From Cycas panzhihuaensis (taxonomy: Eukaryota; Cycadophyta), in assembly GCA_023213395.1 (NCBI GenBank), contig CM041465.1:235917741-235981740 (forward strand): a stretch of 64,000 nucleotides of DNA, written 5' to 3'. The notes beneath the pieces were generated by a model. The model was not told the DNA's origin. It searched no databases and was given only the letters and a program-made list of their open reading frames with translations. Position 1 is the first letter of the stretch. Each line of letters starts with the position of its first letter. Positions 1 to 10,709 of this stretch are shown one piece after another. The translations under genes were made by a program, and so were the position numbers.

Positions 1-1071
1 TCAAGCTACGCGATGAGGTTTACCACTATCAAGGTGGCCCAATCCATCCTCTCACCCACCTCATAATGGTGCACTGCATCCATCCATCCCCCAGGGATGT
101 CTCTATAGTTTTGTTTCTGGGAAAACCAGAATAGAATGCATAATGTAATAAGCTTCCTCACCTGAGGAATCCTGGACATAATCATCATCTGGAGAGGGAC
201 TCCTCTCCTCTCCTACCTATTTGTCCTTGTAAAAAATGTCATTGCCTCCTGATGTGCCGCCTTATTGCTAGGTAGCACTCCTAGTGTCACTAGCCTCCCA
301 GTCGCCAGTACTCCCAAAATCCGCTGAATATCCCTCGGCATCACTGTCATGTCTCCCACCTGGGGTAGGTGGAAGACGTGCCTCCTCCTATCCCAGTGTG
401 CTATGATATCCACTAGAAACCTCTGATCTGATGTGTACTGAGGTGTCTTCAGGGCCTTGAATAGGCTGTACCTCCGCAGGACCTCCTTGTCCTCTCTGGA
501 CATCATCTCGATATAACATAACATTGTCATACCTATGTTCTCGCAGTTATCCACCGTGATAATAGCCTGTCAATACCATAAAATAGTCAAAGTCAATCTC
601 ATGTCAGTCCTCTATCCTCCTGGCTGTCTCATAGTTCTCTTTGCTTGAGATTTAGGGCCTCATGGCCCCCCATCTTCTTTTTTCTACAACTCTGCCTTCG
701 TACCGTGCTAAACTTCACGGTATTGCAAAGTTTAGCTCGGGTCCTGTGGCGATCGGGGCCCCACGACAAGGATCATGGCACCACGATCTTTGCTACGGTA
801 CGAATGGCACCCCCCCAAAAGGGGGGGGTTTCTACCAAAAAAAAAAAGAATTCTTTTGGGTGGCCCCCCATGGGGCCCATTGGGACCAGGGCTCCGTAGT
901 GCCCAGGTCCCCCCTTTTTCTGGGTCCAATTTAGACTCTAAGAGGCCTCCATATGCCCATATGGTGCACAAAAACTACATAAAAGATCAACAAAAATCAC
1001 TGAATTTCAAACTTAGAAATGGGATGGGTTTCGTAGGATCCACTCACTGGATCCGATCTCACTATCGCCAT
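1..1071 (-). pseudogene. Antisense PMD-like gene of Tat-a (partial)
   Basis: A gene on the strand opposite to the element's own genes. A 24-nt exon (1071 to 1048) starts with ATG and ends at a GTGAGTG donor. An intron of 481 nt follows, ending in TTGACAG at about 567. The second exon begins at 566 in the same phase and encodes a block with HVFHLPQVGDMTVMPRDIQRI, resembling the FHLP..GEMT...D signature of plant mobile domain proteins (a domain shared by MAIN-like proteins, Mutator-like elements and Tat elements). One in-frame TAG near 200 aligns with a Trp codon in Tat-b. Reading continues past the window edge. Domain assignment is from remembered motif similarity; the exon structure is inferred from three aligned copies. 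Confidence 0.55.
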
Positions 1072-1231
1072 CACGTCTTGCTGATCTCACTGGCTCTCTC
1101 TGTGCTCCGATCCAACAGTCTGATCGCCCCCCGCATGCCTCTAAAGTCGGGTGGTGCTTTGCTGTGTAAGGAAATGGCTCTGGTTTCTCATGAGAGCTGG
1201 TGAAAATGAATCCATTTTCCATTTAATTTCC

Positions 1232-1239
1232 TTATATAG
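1232..1239 (-). promoter_or_regulatory. TATA box of the Tat-a antisense gene
   Basis: The minus strand reads TATATAAG, about 160 nt upstream of the antisense ATG at 1071. The same position holds CTATATAAGG in Tat-b, TGTATAAG in Tat-c and CATATAAAG in Tat-f, in otherwise diverged surroundings. The site is on the antisense strand only. Function is inferred. Confidence 0.5.
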
Positions 1240-1764
1240 GCAGGGGCCCCGACGGGCACTACCTTCGTTTTTGCTCTCGCGATAGCCGTTGGGACCATCT
1301 CGTTTCCTTGATCACCTTTGTCTTCTGGTCCTCCCTTCCATTACGCTCCTTTGGTCCTCTTTTTACTCTTTCTTGCTAGTGCATTTATGGCACCTCATTA
1401 TTGCACTTTTTTCATAGGGCCCTTCTGTCTCGTTTTACGTGTCGCTCTCGTGCATGCCCAAGTTTATACTCGTTTGGCTCGTTTTGCCGTCCTGGACTCA
1501 TTTTCGTGGCTCTTTTCTACTCTTGGGGTCTTTAGAGGGAGTGCTTCCCCACCCAGGGGCATGTTTTGCTTCCCAAAGCAACCTTTGGTACTCCAGGGTG
1601 CCTTTTCTCTGCCTGCTCTCAGGTAATGGTCAGACCGCTTATTCTCGCCCTTGGGTAGCCTCATCGTTAGGTCCTCCTACCCTTTACGGCCACTTATTAC
1701 TTGTCTTTTGAGCCCATATTTTGCTCCATTATTGTTTATTTACTACCAGGACTTTGTGTCACCC
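1240..1764 (+). other. Leader of the Tat-a aRNH frame, with splice-acceptor-like end
   Basis: No long reading frame is supported here. The stretch is pyrimidine-rich in the sense direction and ends TTTACTACCAG at 1750, 14 nt before the aRNH ATG. The same arrangement of pyrimidine tract, AG and 14-20 nt to the ATG occurs in Tat-b, Tat-d and Tat-e. This suggests that aRNH is translated from a spliced RNA. Confidence 0.45.
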
Positions 1765-2187
1765 ATGTCCCTCTACATTTTTACCGACGGTGGAAGCTGT
1801 GGTAACCCTAGACCTTCTGCTGCTGCATGGATTCTCCGCAGCCCCTCCGGACATGATTTCCTGTGCTCTGGAGTCTTCCTCCTAGAGGCCACCAATAATG
1901 AATCCAAGTACACATATGTCATTGAAGCTCTCACTGACGCTCTCCGTTTCCATCACAGACCTATTATTCTATTTTGTGACTCTCAAGTTGTGGTGTCCCA
2001 TCTCACCTAAGTTTACCAGGCGCGATGCCCTCACTTGAGAACCCTTGCTTCGACCGCCAGATCTCTCCTAGCTCACTTCCTGTCTGTTGACACTCAACAC
2101 ATTCCTTGGGCCTTTAACGCTGAGGCAAATAGTCTCATTTGCCTCATCCTTGAGTGCTGCCTTCCTCTTCTTACTGACCGTCCCTGA
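1765..2187 (+). pseudogene. Archaeal-type RNase H (aRNH) of Tat-a
   Basis: A stand-alone second RNase H downstream of pol. In known Tat elements this domain is thought to replace the failing native RNase H, degrading the RNA strand during reverse transcription. The frame starts MSLYIFTDGGS, the first catalytic Asp in a TDGGS-NP context. The NNESKY stretch is where a catalytic Glu is expected in NN.AEY (Lys here). CDSQVV gives the next Asp, and a C-terminal QHIPWAFNAEANSL block shows Asn in place of the last Asp. TAA at 2008 interrupts the frame where other copies have CAG or TAG, after which homology continues to a TGA at 2185. About 140 codons in all. Confidence 0.8.
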
Positions 2188-2606
2188 GGCTTGTCTGGTC
2201 GCTCTGCCATCCAAGCCCCAGGTCGCCATGCGCTTTGCCTTGTGATCCGTTTGCACCTCCAAAAACTTAGCCACTGATGAGGTTAAACTATAGTGACTAC
2301 TAGTTTTGTTTACTTATCCCTTCTACTAGGTTATGCACATCTCTTTACATCTTTTGTGACAGGGGTAGCCCCTCGCCCTTCATATTTTCCAGTCGATTTC
2401 TGGGTGGCACATAGGTAGCCCCTATGTTGTGTCCACCTCTACCTTCGTATCCACGTATTCCGCCATGACACTCGCTAGCATCCTTGACTACTGTTATGAT
2501 CTTGATTTATATATTTATATATGCATGTGCTACTGACAGTTGTATTACCAGCATTTGCCATTGCACCACGCTTCTAAGTGACGAGGCTGTACTGCTAAGA
2601 TGGTAG
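2188..2606 (+). other. Tat-a tail between aRNH and 3' LTR
   Basis: Non-coding. It holds one copy of the recurrent motif (GATGAG-GT-TAAACTATA, 2276-2292), about 88 nt after the aRNH stop, the same distance as in Tat-c and Tat-d. A region resembling ACATAGG(C/T)AGCCCCTATGTTG follows, also conserved between copies. The polypurine tract just before the LTR is weak here (AAGATGGTAG); other copies show AAGGGGGCAG. Confidence 0.5.
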
Positions 2607-3246
2607 TGTTTCCCAGCCTCCAGGAATGGATACGGAGTGGTCAACTCAAGTAAGTACAGGTATGCTTCTCACCTTGTTGATTATGTTCTTTTGTGATGAG
2701 TATATACTTGCATGTTTTGATCTTGTAGATGATCTTGTTGTCATCTACACCTATCTAGCCTATGACGACTATAGCGAGGGCACATTCCCAGTGAGTGTGA
2801 CACCTCGGTGTCTGCGTCACTTCCCGCATTCAGCCCTACTTGCCTCAAGACTCGCTTAGCTCATGTCATCCTTGCTTGTATGATGACCCATCATTATTTG
2901 GTGGACTTGTCATACCCTTTGAGTCCTATTTTTGCTCTTGAGACTTGTTTGCTAGCTTATGCGCCTCTGCAAGTATTTTGTCCCGTGCCGACCTCCTTGG
3001 TCATTGGCCCATAGCCCAAGCTGGCTGTTTGGGCCAGTTTTGGCCTCTAGTCCCACACCACCGTAGATTTCATAGTACCATGATATTTACGGTAATACTG
3101 TGATATTTACGGCGGTGCGACTATCTCAGTTTGTTTTTAAAAATCTGCCATGGCAATTCTCGCATTTATTGTAGAACTGCCACATGTCTCGCGACTTAAG
3201 TCATCGCCAGTTGTGCCGTAATTACCCATTTAGGGTTTAGGCTGGG

Positions 3247-3254
3247 TATTTAAG
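3247..3254 (+). promoter_or_regulatory. LTR TATA box of Tat-a
   Basis: TATTTAAG about 640 bp into the LTR, just after TTTAGGGTTTAGGCTGGG. The Tat-d LTR has the same octamer at the same offset. Its place marks U3 as about 0.65 kb and R/U5 as about 2 kb. Confidence 0.5.
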
Positions 3255-4548
3255 TCTTTCCTAAATCATTTTAGGGATCTTTTTTCTCATTTTTGGAAGG
3301 ATCTCAAAGGAAGACACCCAGCTCTCTGTTGTTCCCAGCTGCTCCACTGCTGTTCCAAGACCTGCTATCATTCTCTAGTGCTCAACTCTCCTTTGCTATG
3401 GCTGTGACATTTTCTCAACCCCTTGCACACCTGGAGAGGGCCTCCTTAGAGAGATTCCAATACTTCCTTACCCAGGCAGCCATCAAGCATCCTCAAGTGC
3501 AGGTTTTCCTTCAGCCATATTAGCACAGGCTCCATACCTGCTGTTCCACAGCCCTTTTACAGATTTCTCAGCCTTCTCTTAGCAGTTCTTGATAGAGGCA
3601 AATGCCTCCCTTCTTCTCCACAGGTATTTGTTGGTTTAGGGTCTTCTCTTGCCCAATTTATGCCCAGGTTTGCATGTTGTTTCTAGCTTGTCTTAACTTG
3701 CTCTTTGGAGGTTGTTTCTTGTCTTACTTTGGACTATTTTTCCAAACTATTAGGGCCTTCTTTCCTGCATTTCCTACCCAAGATAGCGGTCAAAAGGGAG
3801 TACATAAGGTTTGGGATAGAGCTGGGTGTATTCCGCACCACCTTCCATACTCCTTAAGAGGATTTTTGCCCTCCAAACCTCCCCTTTTACCTTGTGCTGC
3901 TCTTAGGAATGAAACAAGGGTTTAGTAGGTTATTCTCAGTGACTGAAATCAGTGATGTCACTCATTGCAATGCTAGTTTAAGGGCTCATATCTTGATCCC
4001 AGCAACTCACATAAGCCCCGACTACTTGTCCCTTGCTCGACCTCATTTGTGGCAACCCGGTTTACTTCCCATAACACTCCAGTTTGTTGTAGACTTCTTC
4101 GAGCCTCTTTGAACTCTTGTTGCCTCCATTTCTAGCCTTCTTGCATAGCCATACCCTCACTGCCTCATGGCTCCTTGAGGGAGGGTAGGGTTGCTCCTTG
4201 CAGGAGGTGGGCCACTCTGAGGCTTACTGATTTACCCATCATTTATTTGGATAGTTTTCTTTACAGTTTATCATTGCAATATGGAATACTAACATATATG
4301 TGTAGAGGTTCATGCTTGTTTTATACATACATGTATTATTAGGATTCTCTATGGTGTTGTTAGCACCCTTTTCTCTAGAAAGGGATACTCCCATTTACTT
4401 GCAGGTACACAGAGGATGCGAAGGATCTGTTCCTTTCTCTCTCTCGCAGGTAAGTGCTTTTGTCTATGTTTCACTTTAGCATTCCAGTTGCTACTATCAT
4501 TTTGTCATTTTTTCCTTTGTTGGCACTCTTGTGCCATTTCCGGGGAAG

Positions 4549-4809
4549 GTAAGGAAGCCCCATGCTTCGTTTTACCGCAACCCTTCTCATTTTTCGTGCT
4601 TCATAGAGCAACCTTGGATACCACGTGGGAACACCGCCACTCCAACCATGTCTCTATTTTGGGTATGTGCCCTTGCTCTATTTCGTTCCTTTTCTTTTGA
4701 AAGGTTTTGTATGGTAGTAATTAGCCCATTTGAAAGGAAAAAGGAAACCAACTTTATTTCTTGATTTATGTTCTGTTTGTTACTTTTTCTCGCATTATAT
4801 CTATCATAG
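4549..4809 (+). other. Predicted U5 leader intron in the Tat-a LTR
   Basis: The donor is AAG|GTAAGG inside the invariant 20-mer and the acceptor is ATCATAG|GAAAA, spanning 261 nt. The same pair spans 258, 258 and 260 nt in the two Tat-c LTRs and in Tat-d. In this 3' LTR it would matter only as the template for a 5' LTR. Prediction from consensus and conservation; no transcript is available. Confidence 0.4.
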
Positions 4810-5466
4810 GAAAAAGTCTTAGGAGATTTCCCTTTTTCACCTTCTCCCCTTCACCTTGCAAACTCCATCCTTGTCTCATTAACTTGTTATGCTTGGTTAA
4901 TTTGCTTGCATGCACCATAGCCCTTTCTTTTTTATTGTTCCTTCCGTCTTTCCTTGGTTTTCTCCTACTTAGCTGGATAACCGAGAGGATCTTATTCATA
5001 GGTTCTGTACCTGCCTACCCTTTCCTCATTTGCCTCTGCTCTAGGGAAACCTTCGAAGGGTTCTCTCCTTTCCCTTCTGGCCATTGAAGGGTGGGAGGAT
5101 CCTTCCCCTATGTCTACTCAGGCTTATCTCTCACTTCCTCTCTTCTTGTTTGAAGTGGGGAACCACTTCCAAGTAGCTGGGTACCATCCGCAAGTCCCGA
5201 ACTCGCGCTCCAATGTACGGGGCACCCTACATGGTATTTGCCTCACTCGTAGGTCCTTATCTACACTCAATAGTGCCATTGGCCACTCTTATTATTCCTA
5301 CTCAGTTAGGTAGCTATCTCATAGATGCGCATCCAGTTATATAATAAGAATTATTGGAGCTCTTTCTTCCCTTTAGAGGTATGATTTATCACCAGACCCC
5401 ACTTTACGCACTAATTTTGATATTTATCTTTAAAGGGACTACACTTTGAGCTATTTTTCCCATGTT

Positions 5467-5741
5467 AATGAGTCTAAACTATGATAAGATTCTTGCTCTA
5501 AGGCCCTCATACCTATGAACGAGCCTAAACTATGATAGGGAACCCTCTAAATTTGATTATTAATGAGGTTAAACTAAGATAATCAACCTCTAATATCCCT
5601 CACCATATTAATAAGGTTAATCTATGATGGGTTATCTCTACAAAGTCACCTATTAATGAGCTAATAAGCTATGACAATCTACTCTTTTTCTCTAGAAAAA
5701 AGATCTTCCTCTGATACATGGTTAAAGAGAGATAAACTATG
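5467..5741 (+). repeat. Array of AATGAG-NN-TAAACTATG motifs (6 copies)
   Basis: Copies begin at 5467, 5518, 5562, 5610, 5655 and 5725, about 45-70 bp apart. All are in the same orientation, with diverged spacers. Single copies of the motif occur at fixed places in the other Tat elements. Confidence 0.75.
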
Positions 5742-5764
5742 ACTAGGTGTATAATGTAAGGCGC

Positions 5765-6240
5765 ATCCAATTTGTGGGCATTTGGTGATGAAGTCCCATC
5801 CAGTTTATGGGCACCTTGTATGATAGAGAAGTCCCATCCAGTTTATGGGCACCTTGTATGATAGTGAAGTCCCATCCAGTTTATGGGTATTAGGTAAGTG
5901 TTTGGTGATGGTAGACACCTAGTCCTTTTAGGCAAAAAGATGAATGTGGTGACATTTTGGTGATGAATACCCAGTCCTTTTAGGTAAGTTTTTTAGGTTA
6001 ATCACTACCCAGTCCTTTTGGGTAGGTTTTTTAGAGATGATAGATGCCTCATTTATTTGGGTAGATTTATAGTGGTTAGGTGCCTAGTCCTTTTTTGGCA
6101 AGACATGTAAATAATGGCCTTTTGAGCATAGGAACCTAGTCCTTTTGGGTAGATTATTTTTGAATGTTAAGTGCCTAGTCCTTTTGGGCAAGAGGTGTAA
6201 ATAGTTATATTTTAGTTGGAGTTACCCAACCTTTTTGGGA
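5765..6240 (+). repeat. Array of small hairpins, 5-bp stem and 7-nt loop
   Basis: About twelve units. The first group is CCCAT-CCAGTTT-ATGGG (5795-5811, 5833-5849, 5871-5887), in repeats of 38 bp. The second group is RCCYA-GTCCTTT-TRGGY (5917, 5969, 6007, 6082, 6134, 6173 and others), spaced about 40-75 bp. The outer pair is A-T in some copies and G-C in others. The array lies just upstream of the polypurine tract. Confidence 0.75.
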
Positions 6241-6446
6241 AGATCTACTAATAGGAGTTATGTTGAATCTAGTTGTTGTGTGGATTTCATTTCATGTTAG
6301 ATCATAGAGTGGTCTTACCTTATGATCCATGCATTTCATATGATTCCTATAATTCAGACCAAGATGATGATTACTTACATCATTGCCACCTCTCATCATC
6401 CTATCTCTCTTTCTAGAATAGGAGCTTTAGGTGTTAAGGGGGCATA

Positions 6447-8845
6447 TGTTTCACCAAAACCTATCCTCTTGGTTTATACTTGATTTGTATTAGTAAGTTA
6501 CTACATATATATATGACTTCATAAAAGATAATTGATGGATGTTATTTGTATTTAATAGATTAGGCCATGTTTTGTTGAGGTGATGCATGAATTTTGATTG
6601 ATAAAATGTAGTGAATGTTGAAATAACTTGTACTTTTATTATTATCCATCGATGACATAAACTATAGCATCAAAAATTTTCTTTTATGACCAACTTAATC
6701 CCATTTTTCCTTCAAAATTTATTATTTTCACCTTATTTTAAAGATTTCACCCCAATTTTATTGTTGATTGACTTTTTGGGCTTGTATTTAATGCATTTCA
6801 CCTAAATTTGGGTTCATCTACTCGTTAATGAAGTTATTTTCATGATTAGATCTTTATTAAATATTAATTTTTATTATTTTTTAATCAAATTTTGACTTCA
6901 CTATTATCATATTTTTTGCACTGCCAAAAATGTGTCTGGTCACATTTATAGAACAAAGTCATATTTTTAGTAGGTAAAAAATGTGACTGATCATGTTTGT
7001 CACTATCATGCAATGAAAACTTGGAGAGTGCACTAAAATTTTACATGTCGCTACCCAGATTTGGTGGAATTTGATTATGTCGATGCCCAAAAGTACTCTC
7101 AAGTCTTTGTGGATTGTAGATTGATGAGTTAGAGGTGATTTGGCTCTAGTTTTGTGAGATTTTTTGAAGTTTTTTGTGAGATTTCCTTAAGACTATTACT
7201 GTAAGTTTGAAGACTTAATTTTTTGAAGTCTGTTGGCTAAAATCTTCAAGGAGTTTTATTGTTGTTTTGTTGTTATTCGATTTTTGATGGTATGTACTTC
7301 TATTTTCTTAGATCTTCATCAAGCTTTTAGTTTCAAACTTCTTCTGATTTGGTAAGATCTTTCCTACTATGTTTCTAACTTATTTCATAGTCTTTTAAGG
7401 GTGATTTTGGCTCAGAAACTTTTCTTTTCTTTGGCTGATTATTGTTATCATTTTGTTTTGGTTTTGGATACTGAAAGGTCAGCCCTTTATAGGGTTCATT
7501 AAGGGTAGACTAGGGTGGAGTATGGTCATCTCTCCACCATACATCTAACCATTCCTTCCTACTCTATTACATTAACTTATATTTAAGTTGGTTTACAACT
7601 CTCTTTTAGCATTATTAGGCTCTAGTTTGGCCTCTCTTAATTGTTTTTCTTCCTTCTTTGATTCACTTTGAAGGAAAGTTTATGGACAAGTTGGTCAATT
7701 GGAAAGAAAACTCCCATTCTGAGGCATTCTTCATAATAGGAAAGAAATTCTTATATATCCTTGTGATTGCATGTATTTTATTTTTAAGTTAGCTTCTTTA
7801 CCTTAAGAATGAAAAGTTGAGAATGTTATATAGTTAAAATATTTCTAATTTTTAGTTTTGCATAGGGTTCAAGGATCCTTTTGGAGCTCTTATTACTCTA
7901 ATTGTGATGGAATCTTTGGGGACTTGTTTTATGTGAATGATTATTATTTAGATTTATGGTTCATTTATCATCTCATAGGTCTGAAAATTATTAGAAAATA
8001 ATAGTAACTTCTTTTAAGAATCTCTTTTCTTTATGAATTATTCATCACTTTTTTAAGAGAATTGGTTGCATGCACCAAGGTTGAAGCATATTAGCTAGGT
8101 TTGCATGTTGATTGGTCTCTTTTAAAAGAAATTTGCATAAAAATCATATAGTAAATTTTAGATTTTGAGTAGCATCATTTCTTTCAAAGTGAAATGTTCA
8201 TATTGGATATAAGAAAGCTACCTTATAGTTGCATGTGCATCTTTCATTTTGAAGACAGAAAAAAAAATTAAAAGGAGAACTTGCATATATTGTTTCTAAT
8301 TTTCTTTCTTTTGATTTAATAATAAAAAAAAAAAAAAGGTTTATGTGATTTTGATCTTGTAGTTTCTTTAGTTTCAGAAATTTGCCTTGCTCTCTTAGTT
8401 TTATCTCTTTGCAATTATATCACAACAAAATTCAAAGGAACAAATAAACAAAGCAAATACAAACTAAGGCAAGAAACCAAAATAAGACAAACCACCTTCC
8501 CATTAGCTTATCCTCTCTCACATCTTAGTAAAACTCAAAAGGTTGAAAGGATCACATGAGAGGAGTCCCTAGGAAGGGCATTGAGGATATGATTATTGTA
8601 ACTCCAAACTTAAAACTCCTTCGTCAAGTTATGTAGGTTAGTAGATTCCATCACCCCATTTCATATCCATACCTTTCGTTATATCCACTCATACTTAGGT
8701 AGGGAGCACGACTAGATAAAGACTCTTCTTTAGGAATTGGGCAAAGATGGTCTCTTAGGTTTTCTTAAGCTTTGTGTCTCCTAATTTTAATTATAAAAAG
8801 AAATTGAGAGATATTAAGTTTGGGTCCCCCCTAAGCACCCAACCA
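6447..8845 (+). repeat. Tat-e LTR (about 2.4 kb, right end approximate)
   Basis: Starts TGTTTCACC directly after a polypurine tract, the same junction as in other Tat copies, and ends near CAACCA, a few bases before a PBS-like site. It is AT-rich and much diverged from families A-C. No conserved GGGGAAGGTAAGG 20-mer was found, nor any reading frame of note. Being flanked by a PPT on the left and a PBS on the right, it may be the shared LTR of two units in tandem. Confidence 0.5.
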
Positions 8846-8851
8846 TCTTTT

Positions 8852-8869
8852 TAGCAACCTTGTTGGGGA
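8852..8869 (+). other. Primer-binding-site-like sequence of Tat-e
   Basis: TAGCAACCTTGTTGGGGA aligns with the PBS of Tat-b (TGGCAACCATACTAGGGA) and Tat-d (TGGTGACCATACTGGGGA). The TGG start has become TAG by one G-to-A change. The primer tRNA is not identified with confidence. About 170 bp of AT-rich leader follow, with no feature seen. Confidence 0.45.
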
Positions 8870-9044
8870 TTGAAACCAAGAACCCCCTAAAACCTAACCA
8901 GAGTAAAATCAAAATTTAAATAGAAAGTTATGAAAGAAGGATATATAGCACTGATGGCTAGAAAGATAGGATTTTATAAAACTTATCATTAAATAAGATA
9001 ATCATTCTTTTAAAAGGGAATGGAAAATGAAATCTAGAAATTTG

Positions 9045-10182
9045 TTAGTGAATTTCTTCCACTAAGACTATTACAACCATTACCAATTCCACACATGAAA
9101 TGGAAAAATATAAGTATGGATTTTATTAGAGGATTACTAATATCTAATAATAAAGATCATATTTATGTAGTAGTTTATTGATTAACTAGATGTGCTTATT
9201 TTATAGCTATACAAAGTGATTTTAAATCTTATTAGGTTGCATTACTATTTGTGAAAGAAACATATAAACTCCATGGATTCCCAAAAAATATTATTACCAA
9301 TAGAGATCCCAAATTGCAAAGAAAGTTTCGGTAAGAATTATTTAAATAATTAGGTACTACTTTAAACATGAGCACTAGTTACCATCCTCAAATAGATGGT
9401 CGAACCAAAATAATTAATAAATGCCTAAAAAATTATCTTTAAAGCTTTATATCAAACAAACCTAGTAATTGGGTTAAATGGTTATATTCGGCTAAAGGAT
9501 GCTATAACACTACTTATCACATATCCATTAAAATGACTCATTTTCAAGCCCTATATGGTTATAAATCTACATCATTAAAAGATTGGGTAGAAGCAAGTTT
9601 ACATATTTTGGCAGTAAATGCTTATTTACAAGAATCAAAATATATAATTACATTATTAAGGGAATATCTATCTAATGCCTAAAATAGAATTAATCAACAA
9701 GCTAATCTACATCATACTAAATGAAAATATTCAGATAGTAATTAGGTTTATTTATGCTTACAACCATATAAGCAAATATCTTTTAAAAAATCAAAGAAAT
9801 AAAAACTCAACCCATGATTCTATGGCCCATATCACATAAGGAAAAGAGTAGGAAAAGTCACTTATACCCTTGATTTACCTGCTAACACATGCATTCATAA
9901 TATTTTTCATGTTTCCTATTTAAAGAAAAGATTAGATACAAGAATATTAGTGTAAATTGAATTTCAAATATTAAATGAAGAGGGCATTCTTCTCTTAATT
10001 CTTGAGTCCATTCTTGAAGTAAGAAATCATTGCCTATAGTCTAGAACTATTTAAGAATATCTTATTAAATGGCAACAACTTCTAGCAAAAGATACTTCAT
10101 AGGAACCTACATCTATTATTAACAAATATCCCCAATTACTTGATCAAATTCTTAATGCTTTAAGGCTAAAGCATTCTTAAGC
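9045..10182 (+). pseudogene. Chromovirus integrase and chromodomain remnant
   Basis: The C-terminal half of a Ty3/gypsy pol. The integrase core shows SMDFIRG (first Asp), IITNRDPKL (second Asp) and a YHPQIDGRTKIIN block where the catalytic Glu is now Lys. A GPYHI stretch and a YTLDLP...FHVSYLK block follow, then a C-terminal EYLIKWQQLLAKDTS segment resembling the EYLVKW...P..ATWE core of an integrase-linked chromodomain, the mark of chromoviruses. The chromodomain would direct integration to marked chromatin. At least ten in-frame stops; no RT or gag part found upstream. It lies where the body of Tat-e would be, so it is probably a later insertion or a recombination product. Confidence 0.8.
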
Positions 10183-10709
10183 AAGAAGAGCTTGTAATGA
10201 GCCTAAATTAATAAATTAAACATATTGATGAAGGGTGGTGTTTGTTAATGACAAGCCATGTTCCTTAATTTATATAAATATAAATATAAATATAAATATA
10301 AATATAGATCATGTTAAAACTTTCATTATCAATTTAATAATCAATTCAATAATATATCTTCTCTTATTATCAAATTTGCTTCCTATTTTATAAGTGTGAC
10401 TAGTTAGGGTCACATCACTACATATTGACTTCATCCTCACTTATAATATGTAGTTTAGATCCAATTGTATATGTCATATAGGAGCTTTGGATCTAATTTC
10501 TTAGGCCCACTATGACTCTAACTATAATTAAAACCTATTCAACATAAGGAAGGTTATGCTTTGACTTGGGGAAAAGATGGCTCTCATGATGAAACTAAGT
10601 CATGAAGTCCCTTTTTATATTTAAGACCAAGTCACATCCTTGATAAGTTGATTCCTATACCTTTCCCTTATTCATTAATCTATCTCTAGGCTTGTACTAT
10701 TTTCCTACT
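10183..10709 (+). other. AT-rich stretch between chromovirus remnant and Tat-e aRNH
   Basis: A GAAGGGTGG purine tract near 10230 followed by TGTTTGTTAATGACA may be the PPT and LTR start of the chromovirus. A (TATAAA)n microsatellite lies at about 10268-10306. From about 10600 the text resembles the aRNH leader of other Tat copies and ends CTATCTCTAG at 10689, a splice-acceptor-like site 20 nt before the aRNH ATG. Confidence 0.4.

Larger units (their letters stand above)
1..5335 (+). mobile_element. Tat-a: 3' part of a Tat-type Ty3/gypsy retrotransposon
   Basis: The 5' half lies before the window. What remains reads, left to right: an antisense PMD-like gene, an aRNH reading frame, a short tail and a complete 3' LTR. 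The same order occurs in Tat-b and Tat-c, which ties the parts together as one element. Its LTR is of the same family as Tat-d's. The right end, ATCCA at 5331-5335, is followed by unrelated Tat-e sequence, so Tat-a appears inserted into the older element. The flanking duplication cannot be tested because the left end is absent. Confidence 0.85.
2607..5335 (+). repeat. 3' LTR of Tat-a (2729 bp, family A)
   Basis: Begins TGTTTCCCAGC and ends GCGCATCCA, giving TG...CA ends. It aligns along its whole length with the 5' LTR of Tat-d. U3 carries three tandem ATTTACGG-type repeats (about 3050-3120), an imperfect inverted repeat at 3151-3182 and a TATA-like TATTTAAG at 3247-3254. About 2 kb of R/U5 follows, with the invariant GGGGAAGGTAAGGAAGCCCC at 4542-4561. 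Small reading frames inside it are not conserved and are not genes. Confidence 0.88.
5336..6446 (+). mobile_element. Tat-e: tail of an old, diverged Tat family (unit 1)
   Basis: AT-rich non-coding sequence between the end of Tat-a and an LTR starting at 6447. It contains the motif array (5467-5741), the hairpin array (5765-6240) and ends in a polypurine tract, TTAAGGGGGCATA, just before TGTTTC. This is the layout expected between aRNH and the 3' LTR of a Tat element. The matching motif array in the other Tat-e piece (38269-38459) supports the assignment. Confidence 0.55.

Noticed and set aside
645-1203. Overlapping plus-strand frames of 84-142 codons
   Set aside because: They are the sense side of the antisense gene's intron and first exon; no family similarity, and they differ between copies.
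2500-5300. LTR region as a possible host gene with exons (many pyrimidine tracts and donor sites)
   Set aside because: The whole block recurs with TG...CA ends beside other elements; the splice-like sites belong to the retrotransposon leader.
5765-6240. Spaced repeats that look like a CRISPR array
   Set aside because: Plant nuclear context, repeats too short and variable, spacers of unequal length and no cas genes; it is a retrotransposon tail with hairpins.
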